Assembly (NCBI GenBank): GCA_964036315.1
Contig: OZ038517.1
Location: forward strand, 48,040,237-48,104,236
DNA length: 64,000 nucleotides
Direction: 5' to 3'
DNA from: Acanthosepion esculentum
Lineage: Eukaryota; Mollusca; Cephalopoda; Sepiida; Sepiidae
Part shown: in pieces, positions 31,385-40,652 of the stretch
Numbering within the stretch: the first letter of the stretch is position 1
Layout: the number at the start of each line of letters is the position of its first letter
The notes under the pieces: generated by a model
The model's database searches: none
Told to the model about the DNA's origin: nothing
The model's input: only the letters and a program-made list of their open reading frames with translations
Made by a program: the position numbers and the translations under genes

Positions 31385-31429
<45 letters not shown>

Positions 31430-31430
<1 letters not shown>

Positions 31431-31654
31431 AGAATCTTGAAAAAATTTGTAGAAGGATCTGCAATGTAATCGTTCCTGAACTGGCAACTCGACTCCAGTC
31501 AATTTCTCACCGACGTCACGTGACGTGGCTTCCTTCTGACTTTTCTACAAATACTTTTCATGGCAACTTTTCTGCTGGGTTATTCTCCTTACTGACTCGA
31601 CTGCCTAAAGTTAAGTGTAGTACTAGATTGGCAATTAGGTCTCACCGTTTTACA
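31430..31654 (+). pseudogene. LINE-A fragment
   Basis: The frame gives ICRRICNVIVPELATRLQSI and STRLAIRSHRFT, the LINE-A C-terminal region. It is joined in frame to a mariner transposase tail, producing a false 142-aa fusion ORF at 31328-31756. Confidence 0.75.
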
Positions 31655-31943
31655 TGCCACACAAGCAGGAGAATCCAGTCATGGCTGTCAGATAATTTCT
31701 GCGACCACATCACCCCCTACATCTGGCCACCTAACTCCCCAGGCTGGACCCCTTGATTATTATGTGTGGGTCGAAGTTAGGCGACAGGCCAACAAAATTC
31801 CTTTTAACACCAAAGATGAACTGACGGTAAGGATTATGGCAGTATTCTCCAACTTAAACAAGGGAACCGACCAGAAGAGTTGCAGAAGATTCCGAAGCTG
31901 TCTGGAAGCCGTGGTTAAAGCCAATGTCGATCTTATTGAATAG
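31655..31943 (+). pseudogene. Mariner transposase C-terminal fragment
   Basis: HTSRRIQSWLSDNFCDH and ITPYIWPPNSPGWTP, then, one frame over, LDYYVWVEVRRQANKIP and CRRFRSCLEAVVKANVDLIE with a stop at 31941. This is the end of a mariner-type DDE transposase. The third catalytic Asp of the SPD motif is Gly. A 1-bp deletion near 31753 breaks the frame. About 130 bp of possible 3' UTR follows. Confidence 0.8.
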
Positions 31944-32079
31944 AATTACTCTTTAGTGTTTCAAAATATTTTTGTGTAATTTTGGTAAATATATCTGTTA
32001 AAATGAGATGTCAGTGTTATTTTCATTTAGAAGATAATTTATCCATCGCACTTTGTATAGGCCCAAAAGTCTTTTTAAT

Positions 32080-32260
32080 CATTTCACCCCCTAGTAAGGT
32101 AATAAAGCTACTAAGACTCTAGTGTTTACTAAGTGTGAGAGAATAAGAGAAAAAAACACTTGAGAGAACAAGGACGAGAATTAAGAAGGCAGATGATAAT
32201 GATTGACATTTCATTAAAATTTTTGGCGACCAAAGTTTACTGGATCGGTACAAAGAACCG
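32080..32260 (-). mobile_element. LINE-A 3'-end fragment
   Basis: The minus-strand terminal signature lies near 32100 (GTAATAAAGCTACTAAGAC on plus). Confidence 0.6.
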
Positions 32261-32267
32261 ACTGCTT

Positions 32268-32500
32268 TTCAAGCATCTTTAGCAATAGATCGGATACATG
32301 AATTACACTCGAGGCCAAGGATGAGCTTGGGTCTCACTAGATGTTCAAGACAAGGAGCGTCCTTGAGAGAGCACCTATCCATAATGATAGGGATAAGTTC
32401 GGGGTCTGCTCGATGGTGGTGGAACGTTACAAGTTTGGCTCGGGTCGTGTTGGATTTTATAAGAAAGCACTCCGCCATCTGGGCTAGGTGACATCCCGAC
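32268..32500 (-). pseudogene. LINE-C reverse transcriptase fragment
   Basis: Minus frame: KLVTFHHHRADPELIPIIMD, then ECNSCIRSIAKDA, the thumb-proximal region of a LINE reverse transcriptase. The continuation of this region (AGKIISSLYQSSKYLTPP) occurs at 34781-35005, in the same orientation. Confidence 0.65.
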
Positions 32501-32529
32501 TAGAAGAAGGACAGTCCTGAGTTCAAAAC

Positions 32530-32650
32530 CGTGTCGAAGGCAACGAGAAAACTCTCGACGATCTTCACCGGAAAGAATCAAGGTAAAAATCACAGGTCAA
32601 GAAAAGGAAGTTGTGGAGAGCCATGATCGCCTATATCCCGAAGGTACATG
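32530..32650 (+). mobile_element. LINE-B tail fragment
   Basis: AAAAGGAAGTTGTGGAGAGC and then CATGATCGC match the LINE-B C-terminal coding tail, also seen in the 138-bp repeats at 53 kb. Confidence 0.5.
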
Positions 32651-32654
32651 ACAT

Positions 32655-33270
32655 TAAAAAAAAAAAGATTCAAGTTAATATATTTGCTTGAGGACGGACA
32701 TGAGCTATATATAATGACAGCTTTGAAAACTATCTAGGGTTTACTAATTTTTCTTGGTCATTAAGATGTGGTTAGGCATCTAAGTCAGTACACGACCCAA
32801 TATGTGGTCCAAAGAAATTAATTCTCTTGTGTTAACCTGTCCCTGAATCTCACCACACCTCCATCACCCAGGATTTGTATTTATTTATTTATATTTTCTG
32901 TGCATACTTTTCAGATCCTAAGGGTCAGTGGGTGCAGTACAGTATAATCATCAGTCATGATTGTTGCACCAGGTGACTCTTGTGTACTCAATGACTCTCC
33001 GATTGCATCTCGTCCACCCATCTGTTAATGCTGTCCGACAAGTGGCTATTAATGCGATGAGATAATCAGTTTGTATTTCATAGAAATATTTCCGTTTTCC
33101 ACTCCCCCTCCCCCGTCCCCGCCTCGTACATATTGAGACGGTTTTTGTTTTTGTTTTTGTTTTTGTTGTATTTCCTAATTGTCTTTGATGTTGATTAAAT
33201 TTTCGGTGGAGTTTTTTAAAAGCATCTGTGCGGGCACGCGCGTGCGCGACTGAATTTTGTTATTGTCATT
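32655..33270. other. No recognisable feature
   Basis: Contains a (TTTTTG)n stretch near 33140 and a short alternating GCGCG run near 33235. Confidence 0.35.
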
Positions 33271-33274
33271 TACT

Positions 33275-33530
33275 AAGCTTAGCTCTGTTTGGCGCAATGC
33301 CGCAAGTATGGGGCACCCAGTGCGGATCAAACTCACCACTTTGAAGTAATAGTCAACTAGACTCTCTCATTTCACATTAATCCTACGGTGAATTTCTAAG
33401 CGTAGCTTAGTTGGTGGTCCAAGGCCTCAAGTATGGGTCACCCAGTGAGGATCTAACTCACTACTTTGAAGTAATGGTCAACATTAATCCTACGGTGAAT
33501 TTCTAAGCTTCTAAGGTTGCCACTCAAGGC
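33275..33530 (-). mobile_element. Two SINE-V fragments in tandem
   Basis: GGCGCAATGCCGCAAGTATG and a variant near 33415 each precede a B-box-like GATCYAACTC on the opposite strand. Both share ATTAATCCTACGGTGAATTT. Confidence 0.5.
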
Positions 33531-33695
33531 AATAGGACCCAGTTTGTCATGCTATTTATCCGTAGCTGGGGGAAAGAGATGGATTCATACCTTTCCCTTA
33601 TGGTATTTACACATAAGCGAATGCAACGATCTCTGCTGAAATTCGAACTCGGCTCCACGATTCCTCAATCCGAGCCGCTATTCATTACTGAGGAG
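33531..33695 (-). mobile_element. SINE-W fragment
   Basis: tRNA-like head on the right and start of the body; the tail is missing. Confidence 0.6.
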
Positions 33696-33839
33696 AATGA
33701 CGTTTATTTCAATTATCTTTTCTTTTGTTTCGTTCTCGACTGCTCGCTCAAACTCTGTTATAAATAACTTGGCTTGGCCAACTACTGTTGGTGTGACTAT
33801 TTGACCCATAGTTGGGGTTCTAAATTCAGAGTTGTACTT

Positions 33840-34025
33840 AGAGCAAACTGTATAACGCAGTCTGCTCTGCTGTTTCCCCATAGCTTGGTGCGTGTGTGGG
33901 GAGAGAAGAGATGGATCCATTTCGTGCCCAAGGATATTTGTACGTAAGTATGCAACGAATTCGACTGGAATTCGAACTCGGCTCTCCAATTCCTGAAACC
34001 AAGTCTTTAACTCTCCTGTGCCAAA
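33840..34025 (-). mobile_element. SINE-W fragment
   Basis: Head and partial body; B box GAGTTCGAATTCC on the minus strand. Confidence 0.65.
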
Positions 34026-34452
34026 TTAAAAATAGTAATACCAATTATAATGAATTATAACCAGTAATACCAATTATAATGAATTATAATTAGCAATACT
34101 AATTATAATGAATTATAACTAGTAATATCAATTATAATGAATTATAACTAGTAATATCAATTATAATGAATTATAACTAGTAATACAAATTATAATGAAT
34201 TATAATTAGTAACACTAATTATAATGAATTATAACTAGTAATATCAATTATAATGAATTATAACTAGTAATACCAATTATAATGAATTATAACTAGTAAT
34301 ATCAATTATAATGAATTATAACTAGTAATACGAATTATAATGAATTATAATTAGTAATACGAATTATAATGAATTATAACTAGTAATATCAATTATAATG
34401 AATTATAACTAGTAATACCAATTATAATGTATTATAACTAGTGATACTAATT
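34025..34452. repeat. 29-bp AT-rich satellite
   Basis: About 14.5 copies of a unit containing AATTATAATGAATTATAAC, with variants at two positions. It starts exactly at the end of a SINE-W copy. Confidence 0.9.
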
Positions 34453-34509
34453 TATAAATTTAGGGATGATATTTTACTATAATAAAATTACCGTACATAC
34501 TCGCGTGCA

Positions 34510-34720
34510 TGAATACTCTTTTCCCCGCATCTATGGGCTAAATAGCAGGACAGACTGGGTTCTTTATCCTTTGTTGGCAACCAGTCTAAAGCAGAATGAA
34601 ATGGCAACCTACTGCCTCGTCAGTCATGTATCGAAAGATACATTATCGCCCAGAGGTGGATTCATACCTTTCCCACGGGTATTTGCACATAAGTGAATGT
34701 ATCGAACTCTGCTGGGAAAA
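34510..34720. mobile_element. Rearranged SINE-W
   Basis: Plus-oriented body and tail hairpin (34540-34655) are joined to a minus-oriented head-side segment (34660-34720), so two copies or an inversion are fused. Confidence 0.55.
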
Positions 34721-34780
34721 GGATTGCAGAGTTGAAAATAATTTGTCGTCTACAAGGACACAGAGCCTCTTTTAGACCCT

Positions 34781-35005
34781 AACGAGAGTGAACAGCTCCC
34801 GCCCGTATATGACAACAGTCCTCCATTTTCTGTCTAATCAGGCACTTGTAAAGGTAGCGTAAAACAGGAGGAGTCAAGTACTTACTAGATTGATACAGGG
34901 AACTGATAATTTTCCCAGCATCTGACATTAATCGGATAACTCCGAATTTCATGCCGAAGCAGTTTACGAAAATTGCTTCGGTATGAAACTCGGAGTTGTG
35001 CAATT
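34781..35005 (-). pseudogene. LINE-C reverse transcriptase fragment
   Basis: Minus frame: AGKIISSLYQSSKYLTPP, then LYKCLIRQKMEDCCHIRAGA. It appears to continue 32268-32500 in the same LINE. Confidence 0.65.
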
Positions 35006-35029
35006 AATGTAAGATATTATGTATATTTC

Positions 35030-35033
<4 letters not shown>

Positions 35034-35101
<68 letters not shown>
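35034..35101. repeat. (TA)n microsatellite
   Basis: Lies at the 3' boundary of the Penelope-like element. Confidence 0.95.
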
Positions 35102-35105
<4 letters not shown>

Positions 35106-35118
35106 TGGACATGGAAAT

Positions 35119-35177
35119 CAGCACTTAGAGGCGACAGTCTGTTTCATGCTAGTGCAATCGTCAGCCAACTAGTGCTG
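35119..35177 (-). ncRNA. Hammerhead-like motif in Penelope 3' region
   Basis: The minus strand has CTGACGA (fits CUGANGA), stem II TGC/GCA with a mismatched closing pair, GAAAC, stem III ACA/TGT with a 3-nt loop, and C at the cleavage site. Distal stem I AGCACT/AGTGCT pairs over six positions. It is plausible but weaker than the 30.5-kb copies. Confidence 0.55.
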
Positions 35178-35223
35178 TTATTTTTCTCGGCTATTTATAT
35201 ATAAGAGTCAGTGGTGCATTATG

Positions 35224-35480
35224 GGTAGTCTATTTTGGCGGTTACTTTTACCGGAAGTCGCTTATTTGTTTATTTATTTATGTCAAATTATTTTGCTTGC
35301 TTTTTGTTTGTTTTTTTTAATTTTATTTTTATTTTTTATCTTATATATTTATTTATTTTTAATTTTGATTGGTGTTTTTTGTTAACGTAGTAAAGATTTG
35401 TTTATATAGCTTATTGTTGGTAGTCTATTATGGCCGTCATTTACCGGAAGTCGATTGTTTGTTTATTTATTTGGGTCAAA
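35224..35480. repeat. Direct duplication in the Penelope 3' region
   Basis: GTAGTCTATTTTGGCGGTTA through ACCGGAAGTCG recurs about 185 bp away, followed by similar TTATTTATTT sequence. Confidence 0.7.
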
Positions 35481-35987
35481 TTGTTTTGCTTGTTTTTATT
35501 TATTTTCATTTTTATTTTTTATCTTATATATTTGTTTATTTGTCATTGATTAAATCTATTTGTTGAATTTTGGGGTGAGATGTTGTGGTTTGTTCTTACT
35601 ATTATTTTGGTTGGAACAGTTGTTAATTTATCTATTTGAGTTTATTATCTTTATTTGTTTTTGTTTTTTTCTAAACGGCTAGTTTATCGTAGTCGGTTGT
35701 TAGTTTATTTATATATTTGGGTGTATTTAGATCAATTTATTATACTTGTTTTTATTTATTTGTTACACTATATATTTTTGGCTTTCGATTTTTAAGTAAC
35801 GTAGTATATTATCTTTTATTAATTTTTTTATTTTTTATCGTTATATAACAGTTATAACTTTCGTCCGTTCTTTTGTTTTGATTTTATTTCGCATATTCTA
35901 ACAGGTGTGGTTTTGTAATTAGTTTGGAGTAATTTATTTTGCTTATTTTATTAGTTGTTTTGTTTGTTTATATATTTATTTATTATT

Positions 35988-37574
35988 CTATTTTAAGTTA
36001 CTTAGTAAAAATTTGTTTTCATGTCTGCATTTTGAGATTAGCTCGGATCTTTTATTTAATAATTTATTTTGATCTGGGAAGGTAATGATAGCTATTTTTT
36101 CCTCCAAGCAAAGTTTGCAAGTTTTTGATAGGTTGTTGTAGGCTAATGAGTTTTTCCTTATTTTCCAAGATATTTTTGGTGTGGTGTGTGTTTTGTTTTT
36201 TATTTCCCAGATATACTTAGAAAGCATTGTGCTGTTCGCATATTTACTATTTGTGAAAGACATTTTGTGTACATAATTTCTTTGTTTCCATGGTCCTTCG
36301 GTTACTCCTATGTATACTTTTTCTTCATTATCTGCTGATTTTGTCGTGGCTTGGTAGATTACGTTGTTTTGTAAACAATTACCGTTTAAGGGACATTCGT
36401 TTTTTATTCTGCAGTTGCACGTGGGTTTAATTTGTTCGTGTGGTTTGTTAATAATTTTCCTGTTGTGCTTTTTTATTTGTGTCATGTTCTCGGTACAACT
36501 GTAGCTGATTTTTACTGTGTTTTTGTTGAATATTTTGTGTAGGGTGCTTGATTCCGGGAAGTGTTTGTGTAGAAGTTTGAAGAATATTTTTCCTATGTTT
36601 GTTTTTACGTTTTTGCTGTACGGTGGGTTGAACCATATGATATTTCTTTTCCTGTTGGTCTTTTTTGTGTTCTGTGGTGAGTATGTGAGTGTTGCTGGGA
36701 ATCCGCTATCTTTTAGGGCTGTTTCGTAGTTTTTCTTAGCTTTGTTAAATATAGATTCATCGGAAGAATTGTCGGAAAGCCCGCGGTTAATCGATTTTGG
36801 TATCTGTTTGATTATAGAAGGCGGGTGGTTGGAGTATATGTGTATGTACTGTGGTTTATCGTTCGGTTTTATGTATGGTTTGTGTGTGCCTTTTCTTAGG
36901 TTGAAGGTAACATCTAGAAAATCTACTTCGTTTAGGTTAGTTTTTATATCTATCTCGAATCCGTTATTTTTGAAAATTTTAATTATTGCTTTTCTAATTT
37001 TATCTGTGTTTTGTTTGTTGCAGTTTCTTAAGATTATGAGACCGTCATCCCTGTAGAGCCCTGTGTCATTTCTATCTATTATTTTGCTTAGTTCGTGTAG
37101 TAAGTAAATACCTACGATTTCGCATGTCTCTGCACCGTCAAAGCTTCCCATTGTAGTGTCAAATATCCCATCTTTCTTTATCCATGCTTCTTCATGGTGA
37201 AATAATAATGATTTACGGGAGTGCTTAATGATGTCGATTTCGTTTGGTTTTATTATTATTTGTTCCTGAGCTAAGTTGATGGCCTTATCTAACGTACGTT
37301 CTGTTATGGATGGGTAAAATTCTTTTATGTCTAATTGTAGGAAGTGGCAATTTTGTTTGTTATTTATGCTGTTGAACCAGTCAATGGTTGCTTTTGTGTT
37401 TTTCCACTGGTTTACTCCTAACTTCTTCCTAAGTTCAGAATTAATTCTTTCTAGTATTGTTTTACTTATTTTACCTAGTTCGCTTTTGGCTGGGTTTATG
37501 AGTCTGCATGCAGGGTTGGTTTTGAAATTTTCTTTGTGGTCTTTTAGTGTGATAAAGGCTTGCGTCTTGCTCAT
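35988..37574 (-). CDS. Penelope-like reverse transcriptase with GIY-YIG endonuclease
   Basis: Its role would be to nick target DNA and prime reverse transcription of the element RNA there. KDHK (11-14) and CRLINP (23-28) mark the start of the reverse transcriptase; motif A is LQLDIKEFYPSI with D82, motif C is YRDDG (174-178) with both Asp. A Cys cluster (C386, C388, C394, C400) precedes the nuclease. In the nuclease VIY (405-407) stands for GIY, YIG is 421-423, and R432, H436, E457 and N506 are in place; C486/C489 and the C516-H518 pair could bind zinc. The Met used here is internal: homology extends upstream in another frame. The intact 528 codons suggest a recent copy. The alternative of host domestication has no support. 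Confidence 0.8.
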   Translation of the reverse strand: MSKTQAFITLKDHKENFKTNPACRLINPAKSELGKISKTILERINSELRKKLGVNQWKNTKATIDWFNSINNKQNCHFLQLDIKEFYPSITERTLDKAINLAQEQIIIKPNEIDIIKHSRKSLLFHHEEAWIKKDGIFDTTMGSFDGAETCEIVGIYLLHELSKIIDRNDTGLYRDDGLIILRNCNKQNTDKIRKAIIKIFKNNGFEIDIKTNLNEVDFLDVTFNLRKGTHKPYIKPNDKPQYIHIYSNHPPSIIKQIPKSINRGLSDNSSDESIFNKAKKNYETALKDSGFPATLTYSPQNTKKTNRKRNIIWFNPPYSKNVKTNIGKIFFKLLHKHFPESSTLHKIFNKNTVKISYSCTENMTQIKKHNRKIINKPHEQIKPTCNCRIKNECPLNGNCLQNNVIYQATTKSADNEEKVYIGVTEGPWKQRNYVHKMSFTNSKYANSTMLSKYIWEIKNKTHTTPKISWKIRKNSLAYNNLSKTCKLCLEEKIAIITFPDQNKLLNKRSELISKCRHENKFLLSNLK

Positions 37575-37650
37575 GCAACTTATTCGGTCATCTAGGTCTA
37601 ATTTTTGAGCGATTGCTTTAGCTTCTTTATTTATATCGTGTTCTATTGTT

Positions 37651-37852
37651 TTGGGTGCTTTTTGTATGTTTTGGTTATGTTGTTCTTTAGTAATTTATTG
37701 TGCGTAGGAGGGCTTAGTTTGTATAAATTTCTTGTTTTGTCGGCTGCAATAAATACATTTGTTGAACTGTTTATTTTAGCTATATCTTCTTTTAGCTTTT
37801 TTTGGAATAGTTCATCCGAGACAATTCCTAACCGCCCCCTAGTAGAGGGTCA
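37651..37852 (-). pseudogene. Frameshifted N-terminal part of the Penelope ORF
   Basis: In a second minus frame it reads RLGIVSDELFQKKLKEDIAK, then VFIAADKTRNLYKL and SPPTHNKLLKNNITKTYKK. The main frame takes over at APKTIEHDINKEAKAIAQKL. A single 1-bp loss in an A-rich run near 37650 explains the switch. Confidence 0.7.
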
Positions 37853-37859
37853 TTAAGTT

Positions 37860-38590
37860 GTTACATGGTCCTAAGATCAAGAACTAAGTATAGAATGTGA
37901 GGAAATGTCGGACAGATTAAGGCTGACCCTAGATTTTGAGAGGTTAATATTTGAGTAATCTAGCTTACTGAAGGAATACGAAAGGACAGAGTTCAAGGGT
38001 AAAGTTTTGTTACTTATGGCCACAAAAAACAGGAAAAGGATAATGTGAAGGGCCATGGCCGCCCACGTCGTAAATGGTCATGGTAAATAAAAGAAAAAAA
38101 AAGGTAATGAAATTTATGAGGCTTCAACGGTAGACATTGGAATCCTGTAAGGTCAGGCTGATGTTCGTTTTCGTGGTAAGTTTCGCAACGCAAAAAAATA
38201 AAAAGCGGAAAAGGAATAAAACATTTCGGCCATTGACTCAGAAGAAGAATATCTTTTTAAAAAATTCTAAATAAAATAAATAAATAACTGCATCAGCATT
38301 CAACCCCCTATATGGGAACGGATAAGAGGCGCAGTTATTTAAAAAGAGCTGCCGCGTAGAACAACGCGTTTTACGAGCAGAAACTTATCCCTTTTGTGAT
38401 CTTAACTCTTTTTTTCAGAGCATTTGAAATAAAAAACAAAAAAAATAACAAAAAACTGATAGAACGGCTTCCATGTTATTGAATCGGACTTCAAACTACT
38501 GAAGAAGAAAGTTTGAACAAACTGAGGTTTGTGACGGGGGAATAAAAATGATCAAATCACTGCATTTTTCCCCCGTCTTCTTGTTTTTTT
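37860..38590. other. Mostly unassigned
   Basis: A degenerate LINE-B tail (GGAAAAGGATAATGTGAAGG, then GCCATGGCCGCC) lies near 38030. No other feature is seen. Confidence 0.35.
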
Positions 38591-38594
38591 TTCT

Positions 38595-38640
38595 TTTATC
38601 TAGATCTTCTGCGGCTGGCGGTCAGAGGAGAAGAAAACGA
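38595..38640. repeat. Short repeat shared with 42.4 kb
   Basis: GGCTGGCGGTCAGAGGAGAA and GAAAACGATCAAT also occur near 42404. Confidence 0.5.
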
Positions 38641-38669
38641 TCAATACCTTGTAGTAAAGCTAAACAAGC

Positions 38670-38745
38670 CAACATATAAAAAAAAATAGCTTAAATGCTG
38701 CCCTATCAGGCGGCATTTAAGCTAGCTCCTGCGGAGGGCTCTTGA
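38670..38745. repeat. Hairpin repeat
   Basis: AGCTTAAATGC and GCATTTAAGCT pair around a 14-nt loop and are followed by AGCTCCTGCGGAGGGCTC. A similar tail occurs at 10918. Confidence 0.6.
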
Positions 38746-38830
38746 TTGGGCCTTCATCACAACAAGTGGGGAATAGTGGATGCGATAAGCAACAAGAAAC
38801 TGCAGAAGAACTCAAAATTGATCGCTGCAT

Positions 38831-39375
38831 TTGCTGTTGCCATACGTGGTCTGGTGCCCCCCCCCCGCTGTTCATCTCGTGCTTCTCGACAAAATCCAGA
38901 GACGGATATGCAATGTGATAGGTCCTGACCTGGCATCTCGACTCCAGTCACTCTCTCACGGACGTAATGTGACTTTCCGCTCTCTTTTCTATAAATATTT
39001 TCATGGCGTCTGCTCTGACGAACTGTGTTTTCTGGTGTCTCGACTGCGTGAATTTAAGCGTGATACTAGGTTGGCATCTCGGTGCCACCCTTTTACTATC
39101 GAAACAGTTAAATGTAACCGCTTCTTCTACAACAACAGCTTCTTCTTTCGCACTTCCCGACAGTGGAACTCCCTTCCTCTTGTTTGCTTCACTGATAACT
39201 GTAATTATAACATCTTTTATTGTCTTGAGTTCAGTTCTTTTTTTATCCTTCTCCGTTCTTCTTTTTACACTTTCCTCAATCCCCACATTAACAAGTCTTT
39301 TCCCTTACTTTCACTCTCTGAAGCTGCTTGAGTATCGGTGGCACCCCCGCCTTGCTTGGGGGTGAAAAGCTTAAA
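38831..39375 (+). pseudogene. LINE-A reverse transcriptase C-terminal fragment
   Basis: This is the longest open LINE-A piece. It contains DKIQRRICNVIGPDLASRLQ, LFYKYFHGVCSDELCFLVSR, then WNSLPLVCFTDNCN, the C-terminal domain downstream of a non-LTR reverse transcriptase. It ends with the 3' signature and an A-rich tail near 39370. The reverse-transcriptase core and endonuclease are absent. Confidence 0.75.
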
Positions 39376-39401
39376 AAAAAAGAAGTATTGCATTAATATT
39401 T

Positions 39402-39835
39402 ATGCTTACCTTTTAAAAACTCCAATGATAATTCTTCTGCCGCTGCTTAATTTAAAAATCAATTTGATGTGCGTAGGTCCTTACTTTCGTACAAACAATT
39501 ATTTTTATTTCATAAGTTATTTCGCAATTAATTTTGATTATTCCCAAATTTATTTCCAAGTTACGAAAAATTGTTATCGTACAAAAAAAAAAAAAAATAG
39601 TCATAAAAAATGACGTAAAAAACCGCCGAAAACAATCGCAGTAACGAAAATTTGGGAATCCAAAATTACAGGATTGCCAATCCGGATCTGTCCCGGAATG
39701 TTTTTAATTTGTTCACGGAGTCGGCCTGATTCCAAAATGGTATGATATGTTGGGCTACGGCCTCTCGGAGTAAAATTAAAAAAAAGCGTGACACAGTGAC
39801 ACACTGACATTCGCATTTATTATATAGATAAAGAA
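39402..39835. repeat. Dispersed repeat T, copy 1
   Basis: Starts CTTACCTTTTAAAAACTCCA and ends near ATTTATTATATAGATA. It matches 40245-40652 in direct orientation. The ACACTGACATTCG + TTATATAGAT end resembles RTE-like LINE tails; no ORF. Confidence 0.7.
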
Positions 39836-40244
39836 GATATTGAATGTTAAAGACTTGTGTAAAATACGGTATATCCAAGCAAATGCTTATTGCTATAAAT
39901 ACTCATTCGGTTATATTTTCGCAATTTTACCTGTAATAATTATACTCTCGTCCACTATAGCCAAAAGGAATTAGAGTCGGAAGCAAATAAAAGAATCACA
40001 TTTTATTCTAATTTAGCCAATGAAATATTTAGACGAACAATGGATTTGAATAAAATATCTTCGGTTTTATTGCTTTAAAATTGTTGCAAAATTGCTATAA
40101 ATACTCATTCGGTTATATTTTCACCATTGAGCAAAACTAGTAACATTTCATCACCACTGAGCAGATCCCAAACGTACACTAATCGCGACGAGTGGTTATA
40201 CTATCAAAGAAGGTCCCTTGCCTAGAACTATCACTCTTGACCAA
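39836..40244. other. Spacer between repeat T copies
   Basis: Contains an internal direct repeat, AATACTCATTCGGTTATATT, near 39897 and 40098. Confidence 0.5.
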
Positions 40245-40652
40245 AAAAAGCTTGCCTTTTAAAAAGTTCAACGATAATTCTTCTGCCGCCACTTAGTTTA
40301 AGACAATTTGATGTACGCGTGTCCATACCTTCTGTACGAACAATTATTTTTATTCGATGGATTTCGCAAATAATTTCGATTATTCCGAAATTTATTTCCA
40401 AGTTATAAGAATTGTTAACGTATAAAAAAAATAGTCATAAAAAATGACGTAAAAAACCGCCGAAAACAATCGCAGCAATGAAAATTTGGGAATCCAAAAT
40501 TACAGGATTGCCGACCCGGATCTGTCCCGGAATGTTTTTAATTTGTTCACGGAGTCGGCCTGATTCCAAAATGATATGATATGTTGGGCTCTGGCTTCTA
40601 GGAGTAAAGTTGAAAAGTGTGGCACACTGACATTTGCATTTATTATATAGAA
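40245..40652. repeat. Dispersed repeat T, copy 2
   Basis: Direct copy of 39402-39835 with small indels, about 840 bp downstream. Confidence 0.7.

Larger units (their letters stand above)
30465..31385 (-). mobile_element. Tandem hammerhead-bearing retroposon array
   Basis: Four units lie in the same orientation. Hammerhead starts are 223, 223 and 375 bp apart. The 375-bp interval includes the complete tRNA-like promoter; the 223-bp intervals lack 152 bp of it. Each unit also shares the AATTATTTC- and ATTATAATTATC-containing interior. Tandem units around a self-cleaving ribozyme are the hallmark of retrozymes; a tRNA-like promoter before the ribozyme is the hallmark of Sm-alpha-type SINEs. Confidence 0.85.
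35103..37852 (-). mobile_element. Penelope-like retroelement, 5'-truncated
   Basis: It runs from a frameshifted N-terminal portion (37852) through a 528-aa reverse transcriptase/GIY-YIG ORF to an AT-rich 3' region with a hammerhead-like motif (35119-35177) and a TA tract. Stop codons lie just upstream of 37852. Hammerhead motifs in the terminal repeats of Penelope-like elements are established, and the position here fits. No full terminal repeat was found at the 5' side. Confidence 0.8.

Noticed and set aside
35119..35177. A certain active hammerhead in the Penelope 3' region
   Set aside because: The closing pair of stem II and the first pair of stem I are mismatched, so it is reported as hammerhead-like only.
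36517..37856. Plus-strand hydrophobic ORFs across the Penelope element
   Set aside because: They are antisense shadows of the minus-strand reverse transcriptase ORF.
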